Virus record (IMG/VR): IMGVR_UViG_3300033981_000513
Span: 1-24,595 of that record
DNA from: a virus
Length of the DNA: 24,595 nucleotides
Strand: one strand, 5' to 3'
Shown here: positions 1 to 5,032 of the stretch, piece by piece
Layout of the letters: the number at the start of each line of letters is the position of its first letter
Numbering within the stretch: the stretch's first letter is position 1
Made by a program: the position numbers and the translations under genes
The notes under the pieces: model-generated
Seen by the model: the letters and a program-made list of their open reading frames with translations, nothing else
Told to the model about the DNA's origin: nothing
Databases searched by the model: none

Positions 1-1
1 A

Positions 2-145
2 GCAGATCTTGAGGCGCTATTCCGCCGCTGGTGGGCAGAGTCTTACCCAATGGCACCAGTCAACAAGCAAGCTGTTGCTAGCCACGTTGCATTTGCTGCA
101 TGGTTACTGCGCAGTGAAGCACTGCCTAACTTGACCGACAACTAA
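2..145 (+). CDS. 3' end of an unidentified small phage protein (partial)
   Basis: An open frame enters from the left edge and ends at a TAA at 143-145, giving the last 47 residues. The fragment is rich in Trp and Ala (RRWWAESYP near its beginning, AFAAWLLRSEALP near its end), like an amphipathic helical domain. I do not recognise the family. A strong hairpin terminator starts 8 nt after the stop, so this looks like the last gene of an upstream transcript. The start codon lies outside the window. Confidence 0.6.
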   Translation, partial: ADLEALFRRWWAESYPMAPVNKQAVASHVAFAAWLLRSEALPNLTDN

Positions 146-153
146 CGCGCACT

Positions 154-175
154 GGTGGCCTAACGGCCACCTTTT
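154..175 (+). terminator. Intrinsic terminator directly before the DUF3310 gene
   Basis: A perfect 7-bp stem (GGTGGCC, loop TAAC, GGCCACC) is followed at once by four T residues. It lies 8 nt after the stop of the upstream gene. Its T-tract ends 4 nt before the next ATG at 180, leaving no room for a normal ribosome binding site. It may act as a terminator or partial attenuator between two gene blocks. Confidence 0.7.
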
Positions 176-179
176 CACA

Positions 180-422
180 ATGACCGACCTAGTAAACCAC
201 CCACCGCATTACAAGCAAGGCGACATTGAATGCATCCAGGCCATTAAGGCTGCACTTGGCACCGAAGGTTTTAAGGCTTACTGCAAGGGCCAAGTGTTTA
301 AGTACCTATGGCGTGCTGAGCACAAGGGCAATGCCGTAGAAGATCTTGGCAAAGCCGATTGGTACATGCGCCGGCTGCTGCTCGAGGCGGCCGAGTGGCT
401 TGAGCAGGAGGCCAGGAAATGA
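180..422 (+). CDS. DUF3310 family protein (phage nucleotide kinase-like)
   Basis: An 80-residue protein carrying the whole DUF3310 signature: VNHPPHYKQG at residues 5-14, then IECIQAIKAALG, the F-K-A-Y-C-K-G-Q segment, the KYLWRAEHKG core and a closing DLGKADWYMRRLL helix. DUF3310 proteins are common in phages and are often annotated as nucleotide kinases by relation to the T7 gp1.7 family. The biochemical role in this lineage is not established. The family motif begins at residue 5, so ATG 180 is the only sensible start, although no Shine-Dalgarno is present: a terminator T-tract ends 4 nt upstream. It overlaps the next gene by 4 nt (ATGA), which suggests translational coupling. Confidence 0.85.
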   Translation: MTDLVNHPPHYKQGDIECIQAIKAALGTEGFKAYCKGQVFKYLWRAEHKGNAVEDLGKADWYMRRLLLEAAEWLEQEARK

Positions 423-754
423 CTCATCCTATTACCCCACCGACTGAGCTGATGCAGGCGTGGGTGGCCGAAATCTGGCATGAAGGAACACCAGTTCGAG
501 TTGCATTGAGCGACGAACACATCGCCGCTCGCGCCGCCCAATGGGGCGCCGACCAAGAGCTAGAAGCTTGCTGTGAGTGGTTTGCCAGTAGGGGCTACAC
601 CGTACCCCTACGTGCATCCCGCCGCCCCAAGCCACCGAGCTTGAAGGAACAGGCTCAAGTAGAGCTTGACCGCTTGATTGCTCTTATTCCCACGGAGGGA
701 GCGATAGCAATGGCCGAACCCATCCGCCGCGCACTGGAGGCGCTACCTGAATGA
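419..754 (+). CDS. Small phage protein of unknown function
   Basis: A 111-residue soluble protein. Residues 30-60 hold an ARAAQWGADQELEACCEWF segment with adjacent cysteines. A proline-rich linker (RRPKPPSLKEQAQ) follows, then a helical C-terminal tail. The arrangement resembles other small phage proteins with an N-terminal W/C-rich helix and a Lys/Pro linker, but I cannot assign a function. The start sits in a 4-nt ATGA overlap with the DUF3310 stop, and GGAGG in the upstream gene's last codons serves as its ribosome binding site. The stop overlaps the next start by 4 nt in the same way. Confidence 0.75.
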   Translation: MTHPITPPTELMQAWVAEIWHEGTPVRVALSDEHIAARAAQWGADQELEACCEWFASRGYTVPLRASRRPKPPSLKEQAQVELDRLIALIPTEGAIAMAEPIRRALEALPE

Positions 755-963
755 CTTACATGTCAGGCCACAGCCAAGAAATACGAGGGCTGCTTGATGC
801 TTTCGGCATTTCGCACAAAGCCGTTATAGGACTTCGCTTGCTTGTTGAACCCGACCAACTCGTTCGAGTTCAAGTAGAGCGGCTAGTTACTACCGACGAG
901 ATGGGTGAGATAACAGAGTGGATTCTCAAGCACGGCATCAAAGCGGAGCAGCTCGATGACTGA
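751..963 (+). CDS. Small phage protein of unknown function
   Basis: A 70-residue protein of mixed alpha/beta character, with a VIGLRLLVEPDQLVRVQVERL stretch of alternating hydrophobics followed by a charged C-terminus ending in LDD. No family is recognised. The 4-nt ATGA overlap with the upstream gene and a GGAGG about 12 nt upstream, inside that gene's ALEAL codons, support the 751 start. A second ATG nine bases later (MSGHS) is possible. The C-terminal GAC-TGA codons form the ATGACTGA overlap with the next gene. Confidence 0.65.
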   Translation: MTYMSGHSQEIRGLLDAFGISHKAVIGLRLLVEPDQLVRVQVERLVTTDEMGEITEWILKHGIKAEQLDD

Positions 964-1213
964 CCTCTCCCCCGCCGCGCGCACCATTGTGCAAGCGTTT
1001 GATGAGCGACATGAGTTGCTCGGTCCTCTTGAGGGCAACTGGCAGGAGGCCTGCCTCGCCGCCGCCCTCCGTGCCGCTGCGGATCAAGTGGTGCCGGAGC
1101 CTAATGACATCGACAAAGGATCCTTTTCACTTGCCGCCATTCGCAATCGTTGCAAGGTGCGCGATCAGCTTCTCGTTATCGCCGCCGAGCTGGAGGGTAA
1201 GTGCAATGGCTGA
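956..1213 (+). CDS. Small SPAA/ELEG protein, copy 1 (unknown function)
   Basis: An 85-residue, mostly helical protein. It begins MTDLSPAAR and ends with LLVIAAELEGKCNG. It is paralogous to the product of 2475-2675: both share T-D/E-LSPAA at the N-terminus, an ALRAA helix in the middle and IAAELEG at the C-terminus. At the DNA level 21 bases are identical over the ELEG region. The function is unknown. The start lies in an 8-nt overlap (ATGACTGA) with the preceding gene, and the GGAGGG inside its own ELEG codons is placed to serve as ribosome binding site for the next gene at 1206. Confidence 0.75.
   Translation: MTDLSPAARTIVQAFDERHELLGPLEGNWQEACLAAALRAAADQVVPEPNDIDKGSFSLAAIRNRCKVRDQLLVIAAELEGKCNG
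1178..1198 (+). repeat. Direct repeat copy A (IAAELEG codons with built-in RBS)
   Basis: Twenty-one bases are identical to 2643-2663. They encode IAAELEG in two paralogous proteins and contain GGAGGG, which lies 9 nt upstream of the next start codon at 1206. Confidence 0.8.
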
Positions 1214-1457
1214 TTTCACCATCCATGAAGGCAGTCCGTTTGTTCACTTTGATGGAACGGTATGGCCCATTCCTGGTAGCCGACTGCGTGACTTGGAGCA
1301 CGCGCTCAGGTACACACGAAAGGATTACTGCTTTGGCATGGAAGACCGTCTTCTTGCCGCTTCCGTCATAAATGCTTACATCGAGCTTGTCTGGAAAACA
1401 CAGAAGCATCGCAATCAGATTGCTACCAACCTATTTGCTGCCGCTCAAAATGACTGA
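1206..1457 (+). CDS. Small phage protein of unknown function
   Basis: An 83-residue protein. Its N-terminal half is beta-rich with HFDGTVWPIPGSRLRDLEHAL, then a cysteine-containing helix and a C-terminal KTQKHRNQIATNLF helix. No family is recognised. A longer reading in this frame back to 987 would run antiparallel in phase through the preceding gene. ATG 1206 is preferred because it makes the usual 8-nt overlap (ATGGCTGA) and sits 9 nt after a clear GGAGGG. Its stop overlaps the next gene by 8 nt. Confidence 0.7.
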   Translation: MADFTIHEGSPFVHFDGTVWPIPGSRLRDLEHALRYTRKDYCFGMEDRLLAASVINAYIELVWKTQKHRNQIATNLFAAAQND

Positions 1458-1767
1458 CCACCTAACCCAACGCGCTCAGCGCTTGATTGAAGAGTTTGAA
1501 TACGGCCAGGACACGCGCCATGGCATCGCTAATGTACTTACTCTTTTGGCTGACGCTTGGGAGAGCTACAGCGATGACACCACCCTTGTAGGTGTTCGGT
1601 GTTCAACCTTAGAAGACATGGCCGTTGAGCTTACCGCTCCAACACTGATGGAACGCGCCTTAGCTGGCGATAAGGATGCTGCCAGGCAGTTTCTTTTTGA
1701 AGCTGGTTTTACTGACGAACACGGCCAACCCACTGGACCCTACAAATCGGAGAATCTCGATGCGTAA
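1450..1767 (+). CDS. Small phage protein of unknown function
   Basis: A 105-residue acidic protein. An N-terminal helical region (residues 1-50) is followed by a C-terminal motif running LMERALAGDKDAARQFL then EAGFTDEHGQPTGPY. That last segment looks like a conserved phage module, but I cannot name it. The open frame extends upstream to 1372. The 1450 ATG is preferred because it forms the recurring ATGACTGA overlap with the preceding stop and gives the MTD N-terminus seen in several neighbours. Confidence 0.7.
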   Translation: MTDHLTQRAQRLIEEFEYGQDTRHGIANVLTLLADAWESYSDDTTLVGVRCSTLEDMAVELTAPTLMERALAGDKDAARQFLFEAGFTDEHGQPTGPYKSENLDA

Positions 1768-2032
1768 AACAACTGTTCACGACTTTGAAGCTATCGAATT
1801 GTTTGCTGCAATGATCGGCAAACCTGAACCTGAGACCGATGAGGAGACTGAAGCGCTTAAGCAGAAATGCATCAACGACTTCGGTGTTGACTTCTACGGG
1901 TTAGCCGAGATTGCTGAGCGCTTGCTGCCACTTTGCGAACACGCGAATGCAGCGATAAGCGGTGCTGCTGCGCGTGGTTTTGCAAAAGATGGGATGTTTA
2001 TCTGCAAAGTTTATGACGAGGATTTGAACTAA
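1760..2032 (+). CDS. Small phage protein of unknown function
   Basis: A 90-residue acidic protein. After a short N-terminus (MRKTTVHDFEAIELFAAM) come a Pro/Glu-rich linker, a conserved-looking DFYGLAEIAERLLPLCEH helix and an AAISGAAARG turn. No family is recognised. The start at 1760 overlaps the previous stop by 8 nt (ATGCGTAA) and follows a GGAG about 7 nt upstream. The longer open frame to 1676 would lie wholly inside the preceding gene. Its TAA shares one base with the next ATG. Confidence 0.7.
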   Translation: MRKTTVHDFEAIELFAAMIGKPEPETDEETEALKQKCINDFGVDFYGLAEIAERLLPLCEHANAAISGAAARGFAKDGMFICKVYDEDLN

Positions 2033-2475
2033 TGACTGACTTTCGTGCGCTGTGCGCTGAGCTTGCTGACTGTTTAGAAAAAGCTAATTGGCCATTGCGG
2101 CATAAAACTCTCTTCGAGATCTGCCTTGATACCGCTCGCGCTTCCCTGGCCCAGCCCGAGCCGCAGGGGCCGAGTGATGCGGAGATGCAAGACCTAGCAC
2201 TTCACTGCGTTAAAGGAAACAAGTCGGTTGAATGGGTAATCCAAGAAGCCCTCGTCCGCTGGGGCCGCCCCGCCATCGAGCCGGTGCCCGTCGCTGAGCG
2301 CCTGCCGGGGCCGGAGGATTGCGATGATCAGGGAAGATGCTGGATGTGCGGAAAGGTTGATGGAGATTGGAGGTTGATCAGTATCGACAATCCTGGAGTG
2401 CCCCAGCTCAAGTACGCCTTCTCCCACTGGCTCCCCCACTGGGCGCTGCCGGTGCCGCAGGAGGAGGGTGAGTGA
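2032..2475 (+). CDS. DUF551-like phage protein with modular N-terminus
   Basis: A 147-residue two-part protein. Residues 1-75 are helical (FRALCAELADCLEKANWP, then an Ala/Pro/Glu-rich linker and an SDAEMQDLALHC helix). Residues 90-143 match the DUF551 pattern: PVAERLPGPED, a C-W-M-C segment, a lone W near DWRL, and the closing SHWLPHWALPVP. DUF551 is a short Trp-rich phage/prophage domain of unknown function, often fused to variable N-terminal parts as here. It overlaps both neighbours by a single base (TAATG and TGATG junctions). Confidence 0.75.
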   Translation: MTDFRALCAELADCLEKANWPLRHKTLFEICLDTARASLAQPEPQGPSDAEMQDLALHCVKGNKSVEWVIQEALVRWGRPAIEPVPVAERLPGPEDCDDQGRCWMCGKVDGDWRLISIDNPGVPQLKYAFSHWLPHWALPVPQEEGE

Positions 2476-2675
2476 TGACTGAGCTATCTCCCGCTGCACA
2501 GGCGGTGTTGAATGGGTTTCGCGCTGTGCCAACTCTTATGGATGGGCCATCTATTGCCGGTGCCCTTCGCGCTGCTGTTGCTTGCACCCAGCAAAACCAC
2601 GGCCATGACGTGTGGGAGTGCGATGCAGATGAACTCATCGCCATCGCCGCCGAGCTGGAGGGTGCCAATGACTGA
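2475..2675 (+). CDS. Small SPAA/ELEG protein, copy 2 (unknown function)
   Basis: A 66-residue protein, MTELSPAAQAVLNGF at the N-terminus and LIAIAAELEGAND at the C-terminus. It is a paralogue of the 956-1213 product with a shorter middle. The open frame could begin at GTG 2472, but ATG 2475 in the TGATG junction gives the N-terminus that matches the paralogue. The GGAGGG in its ELEG codons lies 6 nt before the next ATG at 2668. Function unknown. Confidence 0.75.
   Translation: MTELSPAAQAVLNGFRAVPTLMDGPSIAGALRAAVACTQQNHGHDVWECDADELIAIAAELEGAND
2643..2663 (+). repeat. Direct repeat copy B (IAAELEG codons with built-in RBS)
   Basis: Second copy of the 21-base repeat at 1178-1198. Again it encodes IAAELEG and provides GGAGGG for the downstream start. 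Confidence 0.8.
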
Positions 2676-2823
2676 CCGCGAACTGATCGACAGACTGTTG
2701 TTCTTAGCTCAGACTGCAGTAGACCAGGCGCTGGACCGGAACTATGACGACCCTGAGGATTATTTCATCTACCGCGAGATGCAAGAGCTGAAGACTGCTG
2801 TCACCAAGCTGGAGGGGCAATGA
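2668..2823 (+). CDS. Small acidic phage protein of unknown function
   Basis: A 51-residue, highly charged, helical protein (MTDRELIDRLLFLAQTAV at the start, a DDPEDYFIY centre and a KLEGQ end). The open frame continues upstream to 2512 inside the preceding gene. ATG 2668 is chosen because it forms the ATGACTGA 8-nt overlap and follows a GGAGGG. GGAGGGG in its own last codons is the ribosome binding site for the following membrane peptide. Confidence 0.65.
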   Translation: MTDRELIDRLLFLAQTAVDQALDRNYDDPEDYFIYREMQELKTAVTKLEGQ

Positions 2824-2909
2824 CGCTGCCCCTGATGTTCGAGCTTCTGGTCGTCTACGTCGTGACGTGCTGCCTGGCGCTATGGCTGGCGTCGAAGCTG
2901 CTGCCATGA
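2820..2909 (+). CDS. 29-residue single-pass membrane peptide
   Basis: A 29-codon frame, ATG 2820 to TGA 2907-2909. The product is almost entirely hydrophobic (MFELLVVYVVTCCLALWLA) with a terminal KLLP, so it is a predicted single transmembrane segment. It overlaps both neighbours by 4 nt (ATGA) and has a strong GGAGGGG 5 nt upstream, which is why I regard it as real despite its size. It could be a small membrane effector or a lysis/exclusion accessory. Nothing in the sequence decides between these. Confidence 0.6.
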   Translation: MTLPLMFELLVVYVVTCCLALWLASKLLP

Positions 2910-3139
2910 ACATTGGCGAGCAGCGGTGCCCTAAATGCAATGGCCGGATGCGGCTGGTATTGCAAGAGCGCACCTACAACAACCGCGCCAAGCGCAGGCG
3001 ACATGAGTGCTACGACTGCCAAGAGCGCAGCACTAGCTACCTTGTAAACGATGACTTTTTTCAGCAGCTAACGGCTGCGCATGATATCGTTCAACGGTTG
3101 CAGGGGTTTTACTTTGACCACTGCGACGCCACTAATTAG
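2906..3139 (+). CDS. Small zinc-ribbon protein
   Basis: A 77-residue protein with two CxxC knuckles (CPKC at residues 8-11 and CYDC about 27 residues later) separated by a basic NNRAKRRRHE segment, followed by a helical tail. This four-cysteine layout with a basic linker is typical of nucleic-acid-binding zinc ribbons such as those in Ogr/NrdR-type small regulators. Specific membership is not claimed. The frame is open back to 2867, but ATG 2906 overlaps the upstream stop by 4 nt and starts just before the first knuckle. A role in transcription control next to the sigma gene is plausible but inferred. Confidence 0.7.
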   Translation: MNIGEQRCPKCNGRMRLVLQERTYNNRAKRRRHECYDCQERSTSYLVNDDFFQQLTAAHDIVQRLQGFYFDHCDATN

Positions 3140-3147
3140 GGGGAAAG

Positions 3148-3240
3148 GTGGCCGGTCCTCACGAGGTGCCAGCCTCACCGCAGCCTCTCCCAACTACGGA
3201 ATGCCCAGTGACTCCGAAAGTCATTGGATCAACAGCATAA
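3148..3240 (+). CDS. Possible 30-residue Pro-rich peptide (GTG start)
   Basis: A short frame starting at GTG 3148, 8 nt after the zinc-ribbon stop, with AGGGGG immediately upstream and a TAA at 3238-3240, 9 nt before the sigma factor ATG. The product (MAGPHEVPASPQPLPTTE at the N-terminus) is Pro/Thr-rich with no recognisable domain. Support is positional only: strong Shine-Dalgarno and a fit into otherwise gapless packing. A small inverted repeat (TGACT, loop CCGAA, AGTCA) at 3209-3223 lies inside it. If it is not a gene, 3140-3249 is simply the leader of the sigma gene. Confidence 0.4.
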   Translation: MAGPHEVPASPQPLPTTECPVTPKVIGSTA

Positions 3241-3249
3241 CACCCCGAA

Positions 3250-4137
3250 ATGACGCCCGACTCGTTCAAGCAGTACCTCACCGCCATCGGCCGATATCCA
3301 TTGCTGTCGGCTGAGCAGGAAATTCAACTGTCGCGTCAAGTGCGGCGATACCTTGAGCTGCGTGACGCCAAAGGCGAACGCACCAAGCAAGAACAACGCG
3401 AGATCCGCGTTGGCATTCGCGCGCGTGACATGATCATCAATTGCAACTTGCGCTTGGTGGTTCATATCTCCAAGCGGTACGTCACCCGGCTGCAGTCCAA
3501 CAACATGGATCTAATGGACTTGATCCAAGAAGGAGCACTGGGCCTGCATCGTGCCGCGGAGATGTTTGACGGCACTAAAGGGTATAAGTTTTCTACTTAT
3601 GCCTACTGGTGGATTCGCCAAGCCATTACCCGCGCCATTGATACCAAAGAGCGGTTGATTCGAGTGCCGCAACACGCGCTAGAGAAAACTTACGCTGCTG
3701 CCAAAACCCAACGTGAGTTTGCGCAAGCCAATGGCCGCACGCCTACTGTCCGCGAAGTGGCCGACATCCTCAACATCAAAACAGATGAGCTATTGATGCT
3801 GATGGAGCGCAATAGGCCACACCGAAGCCTAGATGCACTGATCACCGAAGATGGTAGCACAATACTGGACATGATTGCCGACGAGTACGGCATTGATGAA
3901 GACCACAACCCTGAAGAGATTTGTGAGCGCGTTGAGCAGCTGCAGCTGGCTTTTTTTCGCCTAGATCCCTTTGATAGGGATGTTGTGCGTAGAAACTATG
4001 GCATTGGCTGTGAAACACCAGAAAGTTATGCCGAAATTGGCCGCAATCTTGGTGTATGCAGAGAGCGCGTCAGACAGCGTGCGCAACGTGCGCAACGCAA
4101 GCTAAGGCTGATTCTGCAGCCATCACTGGTGGCGTAG
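3250..4137 (+). CDS. Phage-encoded sigma-70 family factor (group 2-like)
   Basis: A 295-residue RNA polymerase sigma factor. Region 1.2 is at 4-34 (DSFKQYLTAIGRYPLLSAEQ). Region 2 is at about 55-130, with NLRLVVHISKRY, DLMDLIQEGALGL and the -10 recognition and melting helix KGYKFSTYAYWWIRQAITRAI. Region 3 is at about 135-200, and region 4 at about 225-290 with a -35 helix-turn-helix EIGRNLGVCRERVRQRAQ. Region 1.1 is absent, as in group 2 factors. Unusual points are the Cys in region 4.2 where SRERVRQ is normal, RAQRAQRKLR instead of IE-type residues after ERVRQ, and an HRSLDALITEDGS region 3.2. It probably redirects host RNA polymerase to phage promoters. It is the last gene of the plus-strand block. 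Confidence 0.93.
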   Translation: MTPDSFKQYLTAIGRYPLLSAEQEIQLSRQVRRYLELRDAKGERTKQEQREIRVGIRARDMIINCNLRLVVHISKRYVTRLQSNNMDLMDLIQEGALGLHRAAEMFDGTKGYKFSTYAYWWIRQAITRAIDTKERLIRVPQHALEKTYAAAKTQREFAQANGRTPTVREVADILNIKTDELLMLMERNRPHRSLDALITEDGSTILDMIADEYGIDEDHNPEEICERVEQLQLAFFRLDPFDRDVVRRNYGIGCETPESYAEIGRNLGVCRERVRQRAQRAQRKLRLILQPSLVA

Positions 4138-4362
4138 CAGTCGCTGCCACCATCGCTTTGGTTTGGAGCAGCTTAAAAACTGCTCCATTTCTAGTTTGGC
4201 AATATGACCAGTTGCCTGCTGGATTAGCTTAGATTGATACGCATTTTGACGAATCAGCGACGCGCATAAATGTGCCACTTGGCTAGGGTCATCATGGGCA
4301 AGGGCAGCTCTTGCCTGCCCTTCTATCCGTAGTTGATCCTCTACTGATAGTTCCACAATCAT
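4123..4362 (-). CDS. Small helical protein of unknown function
   Basis: A 79-residue protein, MIVELSVEDQLRIEGQAR at the N-terminus, LCASLIRQNAYQSKLIQQA in the middle and a basic, Trp-containing C-terminus (KRWWQRLLRHQ). The central part is a long amphipathic helix likely to form a coiled coil. The family is not identified. An in-frame ATG at 4380 would add six residues (MSWGQW). I prefer 4362 because it has a GGGG 7 nt upstream. The gene ends 15 nt inside the 3' end of the sigma factor on the other strand. It would be the last gene of the late operon, 154 nt beyond the dCTP deaminase stop. Confidence 0.65.
   Translation of the reverse strand: MIVELSVEDQLRIEGQARAALAHDDPSQVAHLCASLIRQNAYQSKLIQQATGHIAKLEMEQFLSCSKPKRWWQRLLRHQ
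4164..4187 (+). terminator. Hairpin after the sigma gene (possible weak terminator)
   Basis: An 8-bp perfect inverted repeat (TGGAGCAG, loop CTTAAAAA, CTGCTCCA), 26 nt beyond the sigma stop. It is followed on the plus strand only by TTTCTAG, a poor T-tract. It lies inside the opposite-strand gene's codons. It could weakly end or pause the sigma transcript. Equally it could be chance within coding sequence. Confidence 0.35.
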
Positions 4363-4378
4363 CCACTGGCCCCAAGAC

Positions 4379-4543
4379 ATGACTAACAACAACCTGCTAC
4401 CGCCAACACTAGAGCAGGTTGGCGATATATGGCGCGTCACTTATGCAGGAATGGTAAAGGAGCACAAGCAAGACTGGCAGGCGCAGTGGCACTATCAGCA
4501 AGCTTGTGACATGTACTTATCCGCGCGAGGCAGTGACGATTGA
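4379..4543 (+). CDS. 54-residue protein of unknown function
   Basis: A frame from ATG 4379 to TGA 4541-4543, MTNNNLLPPTLEQVGDIWRV at the N-terminus with a Trp/Gln-rich middle (QDWQAQWHYQQACDMY). It reads like a genuine helical protein, with no low-complexity or stop-depleted artefact look, but no family is recognised. It lies on the strand opposite its flanks: its start abuts the start of the minus-strand gene 4123-4362 (they share CATG if that gene begins at 4380), and its last 27 nt overlap the 3' end of the dCTP deaminase. It has no obvious ribosome binding site. It could be expressed by read-through from the sigma gene. Confidence 0.5.
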   Translation: MTNNNLLPPTLEQVGDIWRVTYAGMVKEHKQDWQAQWHYQQACDMYLSARGSDD

Positions 4544-5032
4544 ATCGTTGTTATACCGTCCGGTTACTGCATAGGTGCGCTCTGGCGTGCCAGCGATGGC
4601 ATGAAACACCATCTGGCCAATCTTCATGCCGGGCCACAATGCAATGTTGTGATAACGACGGCTGTTGTGTAGTTCTAATGTGAGCCGACTGCCGTGCCAG
4701 CCTGGGTCACAGTATCCAGCAAGCAGGTGCTCTAGGCCAGACCTTGCGCGGCTGGACTTCAGTACAAACTGCGCGGCAATGTGATCTGGCAGGTTAAAAA
4801 ACTCCTGCGTCTCAGCTAGCGCAAACTCACTAGGCGCCAGCCAGTAAGGATCCGCCTCTGTATGGTGCGCAATGCTTAGCAATTGCAGGTCTGCAGTGTG
4901 CTCCACTTCCACCATTAGGTTGTCGCCGAGCAGCACATCAAGGGATGATGGGTTCTGCAGTTCTGCGTTATACGGCACCACCATTGCATGTTGCTTGCAC
5001 AGGCGGCAAATCTCGTGGTCAGGAATGATCAT
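4517..5032 (-). CDS. dcd: dCTP deaminase (dUTPase superfamily)
   Basis: A 171-residue enzyme of the Dcd/Dut fold that converts dCTP to dUTP (or to dUMP, if bifunctional), feeding dTTP synthesis. Signature segments are present: SSLDVLLG at 29-36, the YWLAPSEFALAETQE strand, KSSRARSGL at 92-100 (Ser and Arg matching E. coli S111 and R115), AGYCDPGW at 105-112, and LTLELHN with the catalytic Glu120. The C-terminal GRYNND lid follows. ATG 5032 forms a TGATG junction with the endolysin stop. A TTG one codon earlier is possible but less likely. Monofunctional and bifunctional enzymes cannot be told apart by eye. It is located at the end of the late operon rather than among replication genes. Confidence 0.9.
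   Translation of the reverse strand: MIIPDHEICRLCKQHAMVVPYNAELQNPSSLDVLLGDNLMVEVEHTADLQLLSIAHHTEADPYWLAPSEFALAETQEFFNLPDHIAAQFVLKSSRARSGLEHLLAGYCDPGWHGSRLTLELHNSRRYHNIALWPGMKIGQMVFHAIAGTPERTYAVTGRYNNDSIVTASRG

Noticed and set aside
2867-2905. Longer N-terminus for the zinc-ribbon protein
   Set aside because: It would overlap most of the membrane peptide gene, and the extension (MLPGAMAGVEAAA) is not domain-like. ATG 2906 has the usual ATGA coupling.
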